Source of the DNA: Tardiphaga sp.
GTDB lineage: Bacteria; Pseudomonadota; Alphaproteobacteria; Rhizobiales; Xanthobacteraceae
Assembly: GCA_030147505.1 (NCBI GenBank)
Contig: JASBVG010000104.1
Span: forward strand, 81,080-145,079
Length of the DNA: 64,000 bases
Direction of reading: 5' to 3'
Both the position numbers and the translations under genes were made by a program. Positions 14,842-24,158 of the stretch are shown one piece after another (the stretch's first letter is position 1; each line of letters opens with the position of its first letter). Below the pieces are notes generated by a model. The model was given only the letters and a program-made list of their open reading frames with translations, did not search any database and was not told where the DNA came from.

Positions 14842-16234
14842 GCGTTGGGCGACGGCGGCAGCCTGTGTTGCCGCCGCATCTTTGATCACGGGCGTTCCGG
14901 CGCTTGCGGAAGATACGGTCGCGCGTCCGAAGATACTGACGAACCGCTGGCAGGAGGACTGGTCGTCTTTGGCTGATCGCGCCTTGCGCACCGAACCGCT
15001 GGATGGGCTGAAATATATCCCGCTCTTCGTCACCGATCCGAAGAGCTATGTCTCGCTCGGAGCGAGTTTGCGCGAGCGCGTCGAGGTCAATGATGCGCCG
15101 GGTTTCGGAATCAGTGGTGTCAGGCCTGATGCCTATCTGCTACAGCGGCTGCAGATGCATGTGGATGTGCATCTGAACGAGAACTGGCAGGTCTTTACCC
15201 AGTTCGAGGATGTCCGCGCTTTCGACAAGACGACGGTGACCGCGGTCGATCAGAACCAGTTCGATCTACGTCTCGCTTTCGTAGCCTATAGCGGCGCGCT
15301 CGGCGATGGCGTGTTCAAGGCGCGCGCCGGCCGGCAGGATTTTGCCTTCGACCTGCAACGCTTCGTCTCATCCCGCGATGGCCCGAATGTGCGCCAGTCT
15401 TTCGATGCGTTGTGGGCAGATTATGAAACCGGTCCGTGGCGCTTCATCGGCTTTGTCAGCCAGCCCGTGCAGTACCGTTTCGGCGACGTGTTCGATGACA
15501 TCTCCAATCGCGACTTCCGCTTCAGCACCTTGCGCATTGAGCGGCAGGTGCTGGGGACCAACGAACTGTCCGGCTATTACTCGCTCTATGAGCGATCCAA
15601 TGCGCGCTATCTCGATGCATTCGGCGCCGAGCAGCGCCACATCATCGATATCCGGTTTGCGGGTCAGATGAATGGTCTCGACTGGGATCTCGAAGCCATG
15701 GGCCAGACCGGCCATGTTGCGGCCAAGGAGATCGCCGCCTGGGCGCTCGGCGGCCGGGTCGGCTACACGCTAGCCAATATGGCATGGACGCCGCGTATCG
15801 GCCTGCAGGCGGATGCCGCCTCGGGCGATCGCCATGCCGGCGATGGTACCATTGGCACCTTCAATCCGCTGTTTCCGAACGGCTACTATTTCACGCTTGC
15901 CGGCTATACCGGCTATGCCAACCTCATCCATCTCAAGCCGACCCTGACCGTGAAGCCGATCGAGAAGCTGACGGTGACCGCCGGCGTCGGCCTGCAATGG
16001 CGCGCAACCACGGCGGACGCCATCTATATTCAGCCGAATGTCGCCGTCGCCGGCACGGCGGGGACGGGCAGTCTCTGGAGCGGCGTCTATACCCAGCTGC
16101 GCGCCGACTATGCCTTCAACGCCAATGTGACTGGCGCGCTCGAAGCCGTTCACTACGAAATCGGCGACACGCTGCGCGCAGCCGGCGGCCATGACAGCAA
16201 TTATCTCGGCCTCGAACTGAAATATGGGTGGTAA
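14807..16234 (+). CDS. Alginate-export-type outer membrane beta-barrel protein
   Basis: 475 residues from ATG 14807, with GGAGG 4-8 bp upstream, overlapping the VOC gene by 35 bp. The N-terminal ~35 residues form a signal peptide (basic start, AAACVAAASLITGVPALAE). The mature protein has the AlgE-like pattern LSSLADRALRTEPLDGLKYIPL, SLGASLRERVEVND, LQRLQMHVDVHLNENWQVFTQFED, AGRQDFAFDLQRFVSSRDGPNVRQSF. It ends in alternating beta-strands with a terminal aromatic (LGLELKYGW), as in outer membrane barrels. In this setting it is probably a channel for the operon's small molecule, not an alginate porin. Confidence 0.85.
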   Translation: MLRKSTRLWRSKRWATAAACVAAASLITGVPALAEDTVARPKILTNRWQEDWSSLADRALRTEPLDGLKYIPLFVTDPKSYVSLGASLRERVEVNDAPGFGISGVRPDAYLLQRLQMHVDVHLNENWQVFTQFEDVRAFDKTTVTAVDQNQFDLRLAFVAYSGALGDGVFKARAGRQDFAFDLQRFVSSRDGPNVRQSFDALWADYETGPWRFIGFVSQPVQYRFGDVFDDISNRDFRFSTLRIERQVLGTNELSGYYSLYERSNARYLDAFGAEQRHIIDIRFAGQMNGLDWDLEAMGQTGHVAAKEIAAWALGGRVGYTLANMAWTPRIGLQADAASGDRHAGDGTIGTFNPLFPNGYYFTLAGYTGYANLIHLKPTLTVKPIEKLTVTAGVGLQWRATTADAIYIQPNVAVAGTAGTGSLWSGVYTQLRADYAFNANVTGALEAVHYEIGDTLRAAGGHDSNYLGLELKYGW

Positions 16235-16341
16235 CCGGCGCCTCCTGCTGCGACCGCAGGCATGGTTTTCGGCGCGGCGCTCGGCTAAGAGCATCGACGG
16301 GCACGCCGCAGCGCGCCGGATCAGGATTGGCTGATGTGACG

Positions 16342-17490
16342 ATGTGGGATGAAAGCAGCCGTCTGGCTGACTTGCATGGATACGGAATTCTCGATTCCGC
16401 GCTGGACGACGATTTTGCCGATTTCGTCGCCATCGCATCCGACATCTGCGACGCGCCCATCGCAGCGATCAATCTCATTGACAGCGACAGGCACTGGACA
16501 TTGTCCGGCATCGAATATGGCGACCGGGAGTTGCCGCTCGACCAGTCGATCTGTGCCGAGGCGATCCGACAGAACGATTTGTTTATGATCCCGGACCTGT
16601 CCCAGGACGTTCGGTTCCAGGCCAATCCGCTGGTCACCGGAGGGCCGAAGCTGCGCTTCTATGCGGGCGCTGTGCTAGCGACGCCGACCGGAACGCCGGT
16701 GGGTACCATTTGCGTGCTCGATCGCAAGCCACGGCCGGACGGACTGTCCGAGCGTCAGGGCTTTACGTTGAAGGCGCTGGCGCGTCAGGTCGTCACGCAA
16801 TTCGAATTGCGCCGGGCCACACGCGACATCAGCGACGGCAGCGCCGCGCGCGACCGCCTGCAGGCGTCGCTGAACGAAAAGGATGCGCTGCTCAAGGAAG
16901 TGCATCATCGCGTCAAGAACAATCTGCAGCTCATCAGCAGCCTGTTGAACCTGCAGGCGTCGCGGATCGCCGATCCCGTCACGGCTTCGCTGTTCGTGGA
17001 TAGCCGCAACCGCGTGCGCTCGATGGCGCTGGTGCACGAGAACCTCTATCGCGCCGGAAGTTTTGCCGGCATCGCCATCAAGGCGCATATTCTCAGCCTG
17101 TGCTCGCATCTGCGCCGCGCCTATGGCGCATCCGGCATCGAGATCGTCGCCGATAGCGATGACATCACGCTGGACCTCGATCGCGCCATTTCATGTGGGC
17201 TGATCATCAACGAGCTGGTGTCGAATGCTTTCAAGCATGCTTTCGTCGGGGCGACCTCAGGGCTCATCCGGGTGTCGTTCCGGCGTCAATCCAATGGTCT
17301 TTGCGAACTGACCGTCGCCGATAATGGAGCCGGCACAGCCGGACTCGTCGATATCGTCGATGCCATGTCGCTCGGATTGCAGCTCGTGCGCGACCTTGTG
17401 GAGCAATTGGGCGGGCGCATCGCGATCGAACGTGATTACGGCACCCGATGCGTGGTGAGTTTCGATGATGCGGAGAGGGGACCCACATGA
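16342..17490 (+). CDS. GAF-domain sensor histidine kinase (HisKA_2 type)
   Basis: 382 residues from ATG 16342; GTG 16336 fits AGGA at 16323 slightly better and would add two residues. Residues ~10-155 are a GAF domain (ADLHGYGILDSALDDDFADFV, DQSICAEAI, YAGAVLATPTGTPVGTICVLD). Then comes the phospho-acceptor helix LLKEVHHRVKNNLQLISSLL with H188/H189, and a HATPase core (INELVSNAFKHAF, VADNGAG, LGLQLVRDLVEQLGG). No membrane segment, so it is cytosolic. Its stop overlaps the next kinase by ATGA. Confidence 0.9.
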   Translation: MWDESSRLADLHGYGILDSALDDDFADFVAIASDICDAPIAAINLIDSDRHWTLSGIEYGDRELPLDQSICAEAIRQNDLFMIPDLSQDVRFQANPLVTGGPKLRFYAGAVLATPTGTPVGTICVLDRKPRPDGLSERQGFTLKALARQVVTQFELRRATRDISDGSAARDRLQASLNEKDALLKEVHHRVKNNLQLISSLLNLQASRIADPVTASLFVDSRNRVRSMALVHENLYRAGSFAGIAIKAHILSLCSHLRRAYGASGIEIVADSDDITLDLDRAISCGLIINELVSNAFKHAFVGATSGLIRVSFRRQSNGLCELTVADNGAGTAGLVDIVDAMSLGLQLVRDLVEQLGGRIAIERDYGTRCVVSFDDAERGPT

Positions 17491-18596
17491 CCAGGCGGGC
17501 GCGGGTCATGGTGGTGGAGGACGATCGTATCGTTGCGCGCGATATCAGCGAGCAGCTCGGGCGCATCGGCCATACGGTCATCGGCGTCACGGCCTCCGGC
17601 GAGGCTGCAGTGGCGCTGGCCGCGAGCACCCGGCCGGATCTGATCCTGATGGATGTGCGGCTCGAAGGCCGCATCGACGGCATCGATGCCGCGTGCGAAA
17701 TCCGCGCCACTAGTCAGATTCCGGTAGTCTTTCTCACCGCCTATGCGGATGATGAGACCATCCAGCGTGCGGGAGCGGCCGAGCCGTTCGGCTATCTGCT
17801 CAAGCCGTTCGAAGATCTGCAGCTTCGGACCGCCATCGAAATGGCGTTGCACCGGAGGCGCGCCGAAGAGGCCCTGCGCGCGGCGCAAGCGGATATCGCC
17901 CGGATGTCGCGTCTCACCACTATGGGGCAACTTACGGCATCGATCGCCCATGAGGTCAACCAGCCTCTGATGGCGGTTGCAATGAATGCGGAAGCCTGCG
18001 TGCGCTGGCTCAAGCCCGGCCGAAGCGATATTGGAGAAGCTCGCGCGGCAGCGGAGCGTGCCATCGACGAAGCCCATCGTGCCGGTGCCATCATCGCCCG
18101 TGTACGCTCGGTTGCGCGCAACGCACCGATCTCGTTCGAAGCGCTCGACCTCAACGAGACGATCGAAACCATGCTGTCGATCGTTCGTCCTGAATTGAAC
18201 GGCAAGGGCATCGCGCTCGATACCGATTTCTTCAACGGGCGTCTGCTCGTGGTGGGAGATCGCGTGCTGCTGCAACAGGTCATTCTTAACCTGATATCGA
18301 ACGCGGCGGATGCGGTAGCGGGCGCGAACGATAGGGATCGTCGTGTCGTTGTCAGATCGCGCTTCGAGGCTGTCAACGACGTCTTCATTGCTGTCGATGA
18401 TAGCGGTACTGGCATCGGGGCCGGCCTGCACGATCGGATCTTTGAACCATTCTTCACCACCAAGCCAGATGGTATCGGCATGGGGCTGGCGATCTGTAAG
18501 TCCATCATCACCGCCCATCATGGGCAGCTCTGGAGCGAGGCGCGTCAGCCACGTGGTACGCGCGTGTGTTTCCAGCTGCCTAGTTGTCAGATATAG
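17487..18596 (+). CDS. Receiver-first hybrid histidine kinase
   Basis: 369 residues. An N-terminal receiver domain (VMVVEDDRIVARDI, phospho-Asp D56 in LILMDVRLEG, Lys in YLLKPFED) is joined to a HisKA helix (LTASIAHEVNQPLMAV, H155) and a HATPase domain (ILNLISNAADAV, VDDSGTGIG, FFTTKPDGIGMGLAICKSI). There is no sensory domain. It is therefore probably driven by the GAF kinase encoded immediately upstream and passes phosphate to the FixJ-type regulator downstream (inference). Translation is coupled to the upstream gene. Confidence 0.9.
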   Translation: MTRRARVMVVEDDRIVARDISEQLGRIGHTVIGVTASGEAAVALAASTRPDLILMDVRLEGRIDGIDAACEIRATSQIPVVFLTAYADDETIQRAGAAEPFGYLLKPFEDLQLRTAIEMALHRRRAEEALRAAQADIARMSRLTTMGQLTASIAHEVNQPLMAVAMNAEACVRWLKPGRSDIGEARAAAERAIDEAHRAGAIIARVRSVARNAPISFEALDLNETIETMLSIVRPELNGKGIALDTDFFNGRLLVVGDRVLLQQVILNLISNAADAVAGANDRDRRVVVRSRFEAVNDVFIAVDDSGTGIGAGLHDRIFEPFFTTKPDGIGMGLAICKSIITAHHGQLWSEARQPRGTRVCFQLPSCQI

Positions 18597-18603
18597 GCTT
18601 CAT

Positions 18604-19257
18604 GTGACCGGCCGCCCCCCAACACCCGCCGCCGTCGTTGCAGTCATCGACGACGACAAAGGCATCCGCGAGGCGCTTGACGGTATGCTGAGGTCGGCGG
18701 GACTGTGCGTGGTCTGCTTCGCATCGACGCAAGCATATCTCGTGGATCCAGATCGCAGGCGGGTCAACTGCATCGTTCTCGATGTTCATTTGCCGGAGCG
18801 CAGCGGGCTCGACTTCCTCGACGATGTCGCTCGGCTCGATGTGATGACGCCGATCATTGTGATAAGCGGTTTCGCCGATATCCGGATGTCGGTCCGTGCC
18901 ATGAAGGCTGGCGCCGTGGAGTTTCTCACCAAGCCGGTGCGGGCGATGGATCTGCTTGCAGCGGTAGAAGTCGCCGTGACACGGGACCGCGGGTTTCGCT
19001 TGACGAGTAGCGTTCTGATCGAGCTCAAGACGCGCTATGAGACGTTGACCACGCGCGAGCGCGAGGTGTTCGTGCATGTGGCAGCTGGCATGATGAACAA
19101 ACAAGTCGCCGTTGCGATCGGCATCAGCGAGGCGACCGTTAAACTCCATCGCGGCACTTTGATGCGCAAGATGCACGCGAATTCAGTGGCTGATCTCGTC
19201 CGCATGGCGGATCGCCTTGGCGTCGAATTGCCGACGTCTGCATCGACTAAGGTCTAG
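18604..19257 (+). CDS. FixJ/NarL-type response regulator
   Basis: 217 residues from GTG 18604, 7 bp after the kinase stop. Receiver domain with acidic triad VIDDDKG, phospho-Asp D60 in CIVLDVHLPERSG, and LTKPV Lys. C-terminal LuxR-type helix-turn-helix (LTTREREVFVHVAAGMMNKQVAVAIGISEATVKLHRGTLMRKM). The GTG start was chosen because the open frame upstream is only the shadow of the kinase gene. Likely output of the phosphorelay formed by the two upstream kinases. Confidence 0.9.
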   Translation: MTGRPPTPAAVVAVIDDDKGIREALDGMLRSAGLCVVCFASTQAYLVDPDRRRVNCIVLDVHLPERSGLDFLDDVARLDVMTPIIVISGFADIRMSVRAMKAGAVEFLTKPVRAMDLLAAVEVAVTRDRGFRLTSSVLIELKTRYETLTTREREVFVHVAAGMMNKQVAVAIGISEATVKLHRGTLMRKMHANSVADLVRMADRLGVELPTSASTKV

Positions 19258-19396
19258 GTCGCCTCGACCACTCGCCAATTGTTCATCCTTGCCGCGTCTC
19301 GCATGGTGGGTAAATCACAATGGTGGCCGCGCAGCGAGAGGTTTTGGATGGCGAGTCTTGATCGTCTCATGGTGCAATGCAGTGGGGCCACGTCCC

Positions 19397-20314
19397 ATGC
19401 TTGATCGTCTCGGCACGACGTCGATCGACGCCCATCCGAAGACCGACCTGTTTGGCTGTCCGTCCAGCAAGCTCGGCAAGAATCAGGAGCTGCAAGGCTC
19501 CGGCATTCGATTCTTTCGAAAAAGCAGCGACGATCCTCAACTCGGTCGCATTGCCACGGAAGCGGACGACCGTGGCTTTCTGGTCGGCGTCTCGCGCGCA
19601 GCGGGCCATCGGCGGCGTATTTTTCATACGTCCCATGCCACAGAACATGAATTCGAGCAGGGCTCGATCTACGTCCGCAATCTCTCTGACAGCTATCGCG
19701 CGGATCTAAGGGGCGCATTCGACTTTATCTTGCTGGAAGTGTCGCGCTCATTCCTCGTCGAGCTGGCACGGGAGCATGGCTGGCGCGGTGGGATCGATCT
19801 AGTCTGCCGTGCTGGAACGATCGATCCGATGCTTTCGCATCTCGTTGCCGCCGCCGAGCCACTGCTGGAGAACAGCGGCAAAGCGAGTTCGCTGTTTATC
19901 GATCAACTTGGCACTACGATTGGCATCTATCTGATCGAACACTATGCCGCCGCCGATCAGATGGCGGATGCACCGCGCCAGACCCAGCTGTCGCGAACTC
20001 AGCTCGCGACCGCATACGACATGCTGATGGGACACGTCGGCGAAGACCTGTCTATAGCGGCTGTTGCGCGCGCATGCGGTCTGTCGCGCGGTTACTTCAT
20101 TCGCGGCTTCAAGGAAGCTACCGGTCAGACGCCACATCAATGGGTGCTCTCGCAACGCGTCGAGCAGGCCCGTGGTATGCTGATCGGTTCCAGGATGTCG
20201 CTTGCCGATATCGCCCTTGCCTGCGGTTTCGCGGATCAAAGCCACTTCACGCGTGTGTTCTCGCGTGTCACCGGCCTTCCCCCCGGCAGCTGGCGTCGCG
20301 CAACTCGAAGCTAG
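19397..20314 (+). CDS. AraC family transcriptional regulator
   Basis: 305 residues from ATG 19397. The C-terminal ~100 residues hold the double helix-turn-helix of AraC proteins: LSIAAVARACGLSRGYFIRGFKEATGQTPHQWVLSQRVEQARGMLI and SLADIALACGFADQSHFTRVFSRVTGLPPGSWRR. The N-terminal domain is of the effector-binding AraC type. It is the last gene of the rightward group and may act on the 8970-16234 operon. The gap to the convergent atzF gene is 145 bp and holds nothing notable. Confidence 0.85.
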   Translation: MLDRLGTTSIDAHPKTDLFGCPSSKLGKNQELQGSGIRFFRKSSDDPQLGRIATEADDRGFLVGVSRAAGHRRRIFHTSHATEHEFEQGSIYVRNLSDSYRADLRGAFDFILLEVSRSFLVELAREHGWRGGIDLVCRAGTIDPMLSHLVAAAEPLLENSGKASSLFIDQLGTTIGIYLIEHYAAADQMADAPRQTQLSRTQLATAYDMLMGHVGEDLSIAAVARACGLSRGYFIRGFKEATGQTPHQWVLSQRVEQARGMLIGSRMSLADIALACGFADQSHFTRVFSRVTGLPPGSWRRATRS

Positions 20315-20459
20315 CTGGCGCTTCTGTGTGGACTTTGATCATTATTCCGAAACGTGGATACCATTTTCGGACAAGGTCACACTCCAATTGAGAAATGCGC
20401 TTGAGTCTGCTTCATCGAAGACGGATTAGACTCAAGCTCGCTCATGGCGGCAGTCGCCT

Positions 20460-22280
20460 CTATCTGCATCTGCCGGAGAGATTGGCGATATAGTTGCGCC
20501 ATCCGCCGAATTCGGACACGTCCTTGGCGCCGGCCAGGCCCTCGGCTTCGACAATGAAGCCTTTCGGCAATGTGCCGTCTGAAAGCCGGGTCGTTCCGAT
20601 GCCCAACGGCGACGGAATGCCGACCATCAGCTCGCCCAATCCTTCAGCCGAAATGGCCCAGACTTCCGTTGCGATCCGGGAGCCTGTGCCTTCGGCGACG
20701 CGCAGCAGGCCGGGCCGGGCCGGCGGGCCGCCGGCCAGCGCATAAAGCTTGTAGTCGGGCTGCGTGTCGCAGGCGCGCAGGAAACGTGCGCCGCGACCGG
20801 CCAATTCGTGATTGAGCGGCATGCCCGACAAATGTGCGCCCACCACCGCCAGCTCGATCTCGCCGGGCAGAGCGCTCGGCAAGCTGGTCCCAGCGGTGGG
20901 GACCGGCGTCCGGCTTGCTCCAAGTCTGTCTTGGGTCAACGGATGCAGTCTGGCACCGATCGCTGCGAGAAGGCCGTCATTGCCGCGCGGTGCGATCAGC
21001 GTCACACCGGATGGAAATCCGTCGGTGCGCGATGTGCCGGGCACGGCGAGCGCGCACAGATCGAGCAGGTTCACGAAATTCGTGTAGGTGCCGAGTTCGC
21101 TGTTCGGCGCGATGGGATCGGCTTCGAGATCTGCGACCGTGCGTGGGCGAGGATAGGTCGGTACGATCAGCACATCGATCCGAGACCAGATCGCATCGGC
21201 CGCGCGGCGCAGCTCGGCAAGCTTGTAGATCCCGGCAAAGGCGTCGGCCGCGTTCATGCGAGCGGCGCCACCGATGATCGTCCGCGTGGTCGGATGCATC
21301 TGCTCGGGCGTTGCTTCGATGAACGAACGGATCGCCTGATAGCGCTCTGCCACCCACGGGCCGGTATAGAGCAGGGCTGCCACGTCGAACATCGGCGTCA
21401 TGTCGATGGTCGCAGGGGTGCAGCCCTTCATTGCCGATGCAAGTATCTCGAGCGTCGCATCAAAGGTGTTTTCGGACAGCGCGTCGCCGGCGAAGCGCCG
21501 GCTGCCGCCGTCGGGTACGCCGATGCGCAGTCCGGGCGGCAATGCGCCAGGCTGGGCAGCCACGGGCAAGGGCCGCGAGTAGGCGTCCTTGGTATCGAAT
21601 CCTGCCATCACGCGGAAGGCGCGATCGGCGTCGGTCACTGTGCCCGCGAAGACGGAGATGGTGTCGAGCGTGCGGCACGCTGGCGCGACGCCGGAGGTCG
21701 AGACACTGCCAAGCGAGGGCTTGAGCCCAACAATGTTGTTGAGGGCCGCGGGTACCCGGCCAGAGCCCGCGGTGTCGGTGCCGAGCGCGAAGGTGACGAA
21801 GCCGTGGGCGACGGCGACGGCCGATCCGGAGCTTGAGCCGCCCGGCACATAACGCGCATCGACGGCATTGCGCGGGATGGGGTAGGGACTGCGGACGCCG
21901 ACCAGGCCGGTGGCGAATTGATCGAGATTGGTCTTGCCGATCAGGATCGCGCCGGCATCGAGCAGCTTGCGGACGGCGAAGGCCGTCTCTGATGGCGTAT
22001 AGGCGAATGCGGGACAGGCGGCGGTGGTGGGAATCCCTGCGACATCGATATTGTCCTTCACGACGAAGGGAATACCCCACAGCGGGTAGGCAGCCGGATC
22101 GAAAGGAGGCAACGCCTCCGCAGCCGCGCGTGCGGCATCTTTCGGCACCAGAGCAATGAAAATCCCGGGGTCGGCGACGTGCGCAATGCGGCGATACACA
22201 TCAGCGACGGTCTGTGTGGGTGACAGGCCGTCGGCATAGGCCGCGTGCAGCTGCGCGATTGTAGGAAACGGGTCCGACAT
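20460..22280 (-). CDS. atzF: Allophanate hydrolase
   Basis: 606 residues from ATG 22280; AAGGA stands 6 bp upstream of it, so earlier in-frame ATGs are rejected. Residues 1-~450 are an amidase-signature domain with the Ser-cisSer-Lys triad: K75 in GIPFVVKDNID, S149 in VPGGSSSGSA, S173 in LGTDTAGSGRVP. Residues ~460-600 match the C-terminal domain of AtzF-type allophanate hydrolases (ELAVVGAHLSGMPLNHEL, GFIVEAEGL). It hydrolyses allophanate (urea-1-carboxylate) to ammonium and CO2, the last step of biuret, cyanurate and urea-amidolyase routes. Divergent from the importer and AtzG/E operon. Confidence 0.95.
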   Translation of the reverse strand: MSDPFPTIAQLHAAYADGLSPTQTVADVYRRIAHVADPGIFIALVPKDAARAAAEALPPFDPAAYPLWGIPFVVKDNIDVAGIPTTAACPAFAYTPSETAFAVRKLLDAGAILIGKTNLDQFATGLVGVRSPYPIPRNAVDARYVPGGSSSGSAVAVAHGFVTFALGTDTAGSGRVPAALNNIVGLKPSLGSVSTSGVAPACRTLDTISVFAGTVTDADRAFRVMAGFDTKDAYSRPLPVAAQPGALPPGLRIGVPDGGSRRFAGDALSENTFDATLEILASAMKGCTPATIDMTPMFDVAALLYTGPWVAERYQAIRSFIEATPEQMHPTTRTIIGGAARMNAADAFAGIYKLAELRRAADAIWSRIDVLIVPTYPRPRTVADLEADPIAPNSELGTYTNFVNLLDLCALAVPGTSRTDGFPSGVTLIAPRGNDGLLAAIGARLHPLTQDRLGASRTPVPTAGTSLPSALPGEIELAVVGAHLSGMPLNHELAGRGARFLRACDTQPDYKLYALAGGPPARPGLLRVAEGTGSRIATEVWAISAEGLGELMVGIPSPLGIGTTRLSDGTLPKGFIVEAEGLAGAKDVSEFGGWRNYIANLSGRCR

Positions 22281-22466
22281 CTTCATTCCTTGCATCTTTT
22301 GACCAGGCTTGGCTTCTGGTTAAGCCCTAAGCGGTCATTTCTGTCTGCACTTAAATTAGGCGAAGTGAGTGTTTTTGTATGCATGTAGCTGCGGCGAGAT
22401 TGTGCGTCTCGATCGGCGTCTCAGTGAAAACAATTACTTAGCCTTCTCTCTCGTCACTTTGCTGCT

Positions 22467-22481
22467 TGGCACAAACCTTGC
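22467..22481 (+). promoter_or_regulatory. Near-consensus sigma-54 (RpoN) -24/-12 promoter
   Basis: TGGCACA-AACC-TTGC matches the RpoN consensus TGGCACR-N4-TTGC at every fixed position; the invariant GG (22468-22469) and GC (22480-22481) are exactly 10 bp apart. The predicted start of transcription is about 12 bp downstream of the GC, some 30 bp before the ATG of the binding-protein gene at 22524. An activator such as NtrC would be needed; only a single TGCAC half-site (22346-22350) was seen upstream, which is weak evidence. Confidence 0.75.
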
Positions 22482-22523
22482 GAGTTCCCTCAAATCAAAA
22501 TTCGTGCCTCGGGAGAGTGGAGA

Positions 22524-24143
22524 ATGAAGCGTCGCGATTTTCTGAAGGCCGCCACTGGCGCTGCCGCAGGGACCATGGTGTCGGGTCCAGCGATCTGGTC
22601 GGCTGCCAAGGCGGATGCCCGGTCGGAGACCCTGCTGGTGGTGTCCGAGAGCGGACCCAACAATCTCGACATCATGGGCGTCGGCACCAATGTGCCCAGT
22701 TATGAAGTCGCCTGGAATTGCTACGACCGCCTGATCACCCATGAAATGAAAGAGGGCCCGGGCGGCGTCACCTATTACGACAAGGATAAGTTCAAGGGCG
22801 AACTCGCCGAAGACATGAACATCGGCGACATGTCGGTGACGTTCAAACTGAAGAAGGGCGCCAAATTTCAGGATGGAACGCCGGTGACGGCGAAGGACGT
22901 GAAGTGGTCGCTGGATCGCTCCGTCAGCGTCGGCGGCTTCCCGACCTTCCAGATGAGCGCGGGATCACTCACCAAGCCCGAACAGTTCGTCGTGGTCGAC
23001 GACAATACCGTGCGCGTCGATTTCCTCACCAAAGACAAGCTGACCATCCCCGACCTCGCGGTGATCGTGCCGAGCATCATCAATTCGGAGCTGGTGAAGA
23101 AGAATGCCACTGAGAAGGATCCGTGGGGTCTCGAATATACCAAGATGAACACGGTCGGCTCCGGCGCCTACAAGGTGACGAAGTGGACCGCCGGCACCGA
23201 AGTGATCATGGAGCGTAACGACGCCTGGGTCGGAGGCCCCTTGCCGAAGATAAGGCGTGTGATCTGGCGCATGGTGCCGCAGGCTGGTAACCGTCGCGCG
23301 CTGCTGGAGCGCGGCGATGCCGACATTTCGTACGAATTGCCGAACCAGGATTTTGCTGAGCTGAAGAAGGCCGGCAAGCTCAATGTTACCTCGGTGCCGA
23401 TCAGCAATGGTATCCAGTACCTCGGTATGAACGTCACTCAGCCGCCGTTCAATAATCTGAAGGTGCGCGAAGCGGTCGCGTTGGCGATCCCGTATCAGAA
23501 GATCATCGATGCCGTGATGTTCGGCCTCGCCAATCCGATGTTCGGTGCCGCAGCCGGTGCGCCGACCGAAGCGAAGTGGCCGCACGCAACGAAATACAAT
23601 ACCGACATGGCGAAGGCGAAGGCCCTGATGGTGGAGGCCGGTTACGCCAACGGCTTTGAAACCACGCTGTCCTTCGATCTTGGTTTTGCCGGTGTCAACG
23701 AGCCGATGTGCATCCTGATCCAGGAGAGTCTTGCGCAGATCGGTATCAAGACCACCATCAACAAGATTCCGGGCGCCAATTGGCGCACTGAGCTGAACAA
23801 GAAGGTGCTGCCGCTCTACGTCAACATCTTCTCGGGCTGGCTCGATTACCCGGAGTACTTCTTCTACTGGTGCTACCGCTCCGGCAATTCGATCTTCAAC
23901 ACGATGAACTACTCATCGCCGGAAATGGACAAACTGATTGCCGGCGCTCGCACCGCGGCGGCCACCGGCGACCTGGCAACCTATGATAAGGATGTGAAGG
24001 GATTCGTCGATCTCGCCTTCACCGACATCCCGCGTATCCCGCTGTATCAGCCCTATCTGAACGTCGCGATGCAGAAGAACGTGTCCGGCTTCCAGTACTG
24101 GTTCCATCGCCGGCTCGACTATCGCGCGATGGTCAAGGCGTAA
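22524..24143 (+). CDS. ABC transporter substrate-binding protein (dipeptide/nickel family), Tat-exported
   Basis: 539 residues, family SBP_bac_5. The N-terminus MKRRDFLKAATGAAAGTMVSG is a textbook twin-arginine signal. Family features: LKKGAKFQDGTPVTAKDVKWSLDR, GSGAYKVTKWTAGTEVIMERND, LGMNVTQPPFNNLKVREAVALAI. It captures the substrate in the periplasm for the two permeases and fused ATPase that follow. Given the AtzF/AtzE neighbours, a ureido or small peptide-like nitrogen compound is likely. GGGAGAGTGGAGA precedes the ATG. Confidence 0.93.
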   Translation: MKRRDFLKAATGAAAGTMVSGPAIWSAAKADARSETLLVVSESGPNNLDIMGVGTNVPSYEVAWNCYDRLITHEMKEGPGGVTYYDKDKFKGELAEDMNIGDMSVTFKLKKGAKFQDGTPVTAKDVKWSLDRSVSVGGFPTFQMSAGSLTKPEQFVVVDDNTVRVDFLTKDKLTIPDLAVIVPSIINSELVKKNATEKDPWGLEYTKMNTVGSGAYKVTKWTAGTEVIMERNDAWVGGPLPKIRRVIWRMVPQAGNRRALLERGDADISYELPNQDFAELKKAGKLNVTSVPISNGIQYLGMNVTQPPFNNLKVREAVALAIPYQKIIDAVMFGLANPMFGAAAGAPTEAKWPHATKYNTDMAKAKALMVEAGYANGFETTLSFDLGFAGVNEPMCILIQESLAQIGIKTTINKIPGANWRTELNKKVLPLYVNIFSGWLDYPEYFFYWCYRSGNSIFNTMNYSSPEMDKLIAGARTAAATGDLATYDKDVKGFVDLAFTDIPRIPLYQPYLNVAMQKNVSGFQYWFHRRLDYRAMVKA

Positions 24144-24158
24144 GGATCGGGGATCGCC

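Noticed and set aside
22376..22389. TTGTATGCATGTA as GntR operator upstream of the importer operon
   Set aside because: Only the central ATGCAT is symmetric; three of seven outer positions break the palindrome, so it is not better than chance.
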